Shown here piece after piece: positions 62,040 through 64,000 of a stretch of DNA of 64,000 nt (position 1 is the first letter of the stretch; each line of letters begins with the position of its first letter). This stretch comes from Bordetella sp. H567 (GTDB taxonomy: Bacteria > Pseudomonadota > Gammaproteobacteria > Burkholderiales > Burkholderiaceae_B): positions 5,220,084 through 5,284,083 of the forward strand of contig NZ_CP012334.1 in the NCBI RefSeq assembly GCF_001704295.1. The letters are read 5' to 3'. A program made the translations under genes and the position numbers. The notes under the pieces were generated by a model. The model was not told the DNA's origin, searched no databases, and saw only the letters and a list, made by a program, of their open reading frames with translations.

Positions 62040-63845
62040 CTATCGGATCGCAGCCTGAAACAAAGGCACCACATCCCCGTCGTGCCCATTGTCTTCTGTC
62101 AATCGTAATGTCTCGTTGTCGTGAGAAGACCAGACGGCTACGGGGTGTCGGGAAGCAGATAGAGACAACGAAACTTGGACCGGTACTTCGGGGCTTACCA
62201 CCAAGGGGTGGTCGAGCAGGAAATAGGCAGGCTGATTATCCTGCGCCTCCGCCACGTCTACAGTCCCTGTGGCACACTCGGTGTGACAGATGCGCAATGT
62301 AAGAACACCGTCCGAAGCGCCTGCATAGGTTCCCAAGATAAAAGTAGCCGCGTTCAAACTTCCATTGGCCTGTGGAACGTATTCGGCGGTGACTACATCA
62401 CCGCTCTTCATCGCGAGAGGCACCCAGTGCCTCTGGCTCGGCAACGGCCGGGCATAGCTAGGGTCATGCAGCCAATACCGATCAATTAGCGCGACGGTCA
62501 TTACGTAGGCACCGGCGATCAGGAAAGCCGCGTAGACGGCCATGCTCACGCCCTTAAACGCCCGGCTCTGCTTTGTCGGGACGCCGCAAAGTGAATACGC
62601 GAGTAGTAACGCGGGTATATGAAGATAGCGACCTTGTACGCCCTCGATAAAGGTACTGGGAAATGGCGTCCACGTCACCGTCAGCGCCGCGAACACAAGC
62701 ACGCTGGAAGCGAACGCACAAAATACCAGGCTAAGCCTGCCCAGACGCTCACCCTGGGTCCCCCTCTCCCACTTCGTGGAAAGGACCGCTAGCAACAACA
62801 AGGCAAGGGTGGCGAAAATGAGGTACAGCTGGGGAAGATAGACATCAAGGTAGCCCAGACGGCCGATGAATGTATCGCGATAAAATCGCCATCCTATCGA
62901 CAGCGTATGCAGCAGCAACCGTACGAACTCTTCCGGGTGAGTCAAATAATGCCGAAGTATATGAATGGTGGAAACGTTTCGCACTACCCGTTCGTCATGC
63001 ACGGCGAGTAGGGCATAAACGGTCCAAAGGACCGCGCAGAGCAAGACCGCCGCAGCTGCGATCGAGCATGCCCGACTTCTCCTCTGCCAAGCCAAGATAA
63101 ACGGCAAGATAACAAGAGGAAGGGCGTGTGCTCGGCTGCTCGCCAGTACAAAGACAACCAGGCACAATACGATGATGCGTGCACCGTCTCGATCGGCGTC
63201 GCGACCAGAGAGGAGCGACAAAAAGCTGCTCGCGGCCAACATACACAAGCCCAACGAAAGCGCATCGATCGTGGCCGAGATAGCCTGGAAAACGACCATA
63301 GGCATGGTCAGCAGGGCCGTAACGGCAAAACTGGGCCTTACCAGGCGGATGGAAAGTACCACGAGCAGTGCGGAACATGTGAACGCGAATAGCCGTGCCA
63401 ATTGATAACTGTGATCGATCGACAGATCCGAGTATCGGCCAATAGCGAACGCGACTGCCTGCGGAATATAGATCGCGGGGAAGTAATAGCCAGTTCCTGC
63501 ATACTGCGCCCAGGACTCCGTGCCCGCCCATTCTATTTGAGGAAGAACAGCGCGCGCGAGAGCGGAATCCATCTGCGCACCGACACCCACACCATGAAAT
63601 AGGGAGATGAAGCGCAACAGTCCATCATCGACAGGGCCACCAGAGCCGCCAGGTCCAGTCTCGAGCAGCACATGGCCCTTCGACAGGCGATATGCCCGCT
63701 CGAGATGCGATTGTTCGTCAGGCGATTGGCCAGGAGGAATGATTGCGCTGAGAATGAAGCATGCTGCTAGCAGACCGACTATTGCGGCGTACAGGGGAAT
63801 GTCGCCGAACACGCTGTTTCGCGTCTGTGCCGCCTCTGTTGCCAT
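62040..63845 (-). CDS. DUF2142 family membrane protein
   Basis: A 601-residue polytopic protein. After the first helix (about residues 16-36) comes the family motif IPPGQSPDEQSHLERAYRLSKGHVLLE (about 35-61). About ten more helices extend to residue 490, with a soluble tail of about 100 residues. The loop resembles the acidic motif of GT-C glycosyltransferases, and DUF2142 proteins are common in polysaccharide loci. The ATG at 63845 (MATEAAQTRN) is chosen; the frame extends to a TTG at 63998 but there overlaps the ABC transporter gene. It starts 28 bases after that gene's stop. Confidence 0.83.
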   Translation of the reverse strand: MATEAAQTRNSVFGDIPLYAAIVGLLAACFILSAIIPPGQSPDEQSHLERAYRLSKGHVLLETGPGGSGGPVDDGLLRFISLFHGVGVGAQMDSALARAVLPQIEWAGTESWAQYAGTGYYFPAIYIPQAVAFAIGRYSDLSIDHSYQLARLFAFTCSALLVVLSIRLVRPSFAVTALLTMPMVVFQAISATIDALSLGLCMLAASSFLSLLSGRDADRDGARIIVLCLVVFVLASSRAHALPLVILPFILAWQRRSRACSIAAAAVLLCAVLWTVYALLAVHDERVVRNVSTIHILRHYLTHPEEFVRLLLHTLSIGWRFYRDTFIGRLGYLDVYLPQLYLIFATLALLLLAVLSTKWERGTQGERLGRLSLVFCAFASSVLVFAALTVTWTPFPSTFIEGVQGRYLHIPALLLAYSLCGVPTKQSRAFKGVSMAVYAAFLIAGAYVMTVALIDRYWLHDPSYARPLPSQRHWVPLAMKSGDVVTAEYVPQANGSLNAATFILGTYAGASDGVLTLRICHTECATGTVDVAEAQDNQPAYFLLDHPLVVSPEVPVQVSLSLSASRHPVAVWSSHDNETLRLTEDNGHDGDVVPLFQAAIR

Positions 63846-63873
63846 CGCGTCTGGATCCTGATTAACAGCAGGC

Positions 63874-63999
63874 TTAAGCGAAATAGGCCCGTGCCACATC
63901 ACCCACATCGCCATGCATCCGGATCTTCCCATGTTCGAGCCACATGGCCTTGTTGCATGTACGCAGCAATAGGTCGGAAGAATGCGTTGCAAGCACAAG
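63874..63999 (-). CDS. ABC transporter ATPase C-terminus (Wzt-type polysaccharide export), cut by window edge
   Basis: The last 41 codons are visible: LVLATHSSDLLLRTCNKAMWLEHGKIR, then MHGDVGDVARAYFA and TAA. The ATHSSD segment holds the switch histidine, and the ending matches the nucleotide-binding domain of Wzt/RfbE/TagH-type exporters (standard ends: THD-, CD-AI-L..G-I...G-...V...Y). The visible end shows no carbohydrate-binding extension, so this looks like the short, two-protein form in which chain-length control is elsewhere. Family level is secure; exact substrate is not. Confidence 0.75.
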   Translation of the reverse strand, partial: LVLATHSSDLLLRTCNKAMWLEHGKIRMHGDVGDVARAYFA

Positions 64000-64000
64000 G

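Noticed and set aside
1-64000. tRNA, rRNA genes or CRISPR arrays
   Set aside because: None seen by eye; no regularly spaced repeats and no cloverleaf-like sequences recognised, though a tRNA scan was not run.

Overview
The window looks like chromosomal DNA of a high-GC betaproteobacterium of the Alcaligenaceae (Bordetella/Achromobacter type). This rests on gene content and order: a biotin ligase followed by a type III pantothenate kinase (the former Bordetella 'baf'), paired lpxL acyltransferases before dapF-DUF484-xerC, dksA-hslV-hslU, and dacA-dat-DUF493-lipB-lipA. Species was not determined and no database was searched.

Positions 1-36.7 kb are compact housekeeping DNA. The left edge cuts a CDP-diacylglycerol diphosphatase gene. 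Next come metF, ahcY (behind a convincing S-adenosylhomocysteine riboswitch) and metK, the core of the activated-methyl cycle, with a GT4 glycosyltransferase, a DUF1289 protein and a fluoroacetate-dehalogenase-like enzyme between them. Two lipid A acyltransferases, dapF, a DUF484 gene and xerC follow. A zinc module spans 11.8-17.5 kb: znuA, znuB, znuC and a small overlapping membrane ORF face zur across a clear Zur-box palindrome, followed by a His-rich CobW-family GTPase and a DksA with a degenerate zinc finger. After hslVU come a CusF-like protein lacking the usual copper ligands, a GNAT enzyme, a PduO-type cobalamin adenosyltransferase and a DUF4142 protein. Then come the lipA/lipB/DUF493/dat/dacA block, a GGDEF-EAL protein, a class III aminotransferase homologue without its catalytic lysine, an Mla-like lipid transport operon, and birA-coaX.

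Positions 36.7-64 kb form a surface-polysaccharide/LPS locus. It is visibly richer in A+T, has long gene-poor spacers and carries an insertion-sequence remnant. It holds waaA and waaC (inner core), a GtrB-like GT2 and a GtrA flippase, wecE with an LbH acetyltransferase (a likely route to a dTDP-4-acetamido sugar such as Fuc4NAc), a WbqC-like protein, two methyltransferases, a wecB epimerase, a 1058-residue methyltransferase/coiled-coil/double-glycosyltransferase chain, a tandem GT4 protein, three large polytopic membrane proteins, a GNAT protein and a polysaccharide deacetylase. At the right edge is the C-terminus of a Wzt-type ABC transporter ATPase, which suggests ABC-dependent export of the polymer.

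No tRNA, rRNA or CRISPR array was recognised. The least ordinary items are the lysine-less aminotransferase homologue with a cysteine cluster, the riboswitch overlapping the stop codon of the upstream gene, the zinc-sparing DksA inside a zinc neighbourhood, the expanded CoaX and the multi-domain glycosyltransferases.
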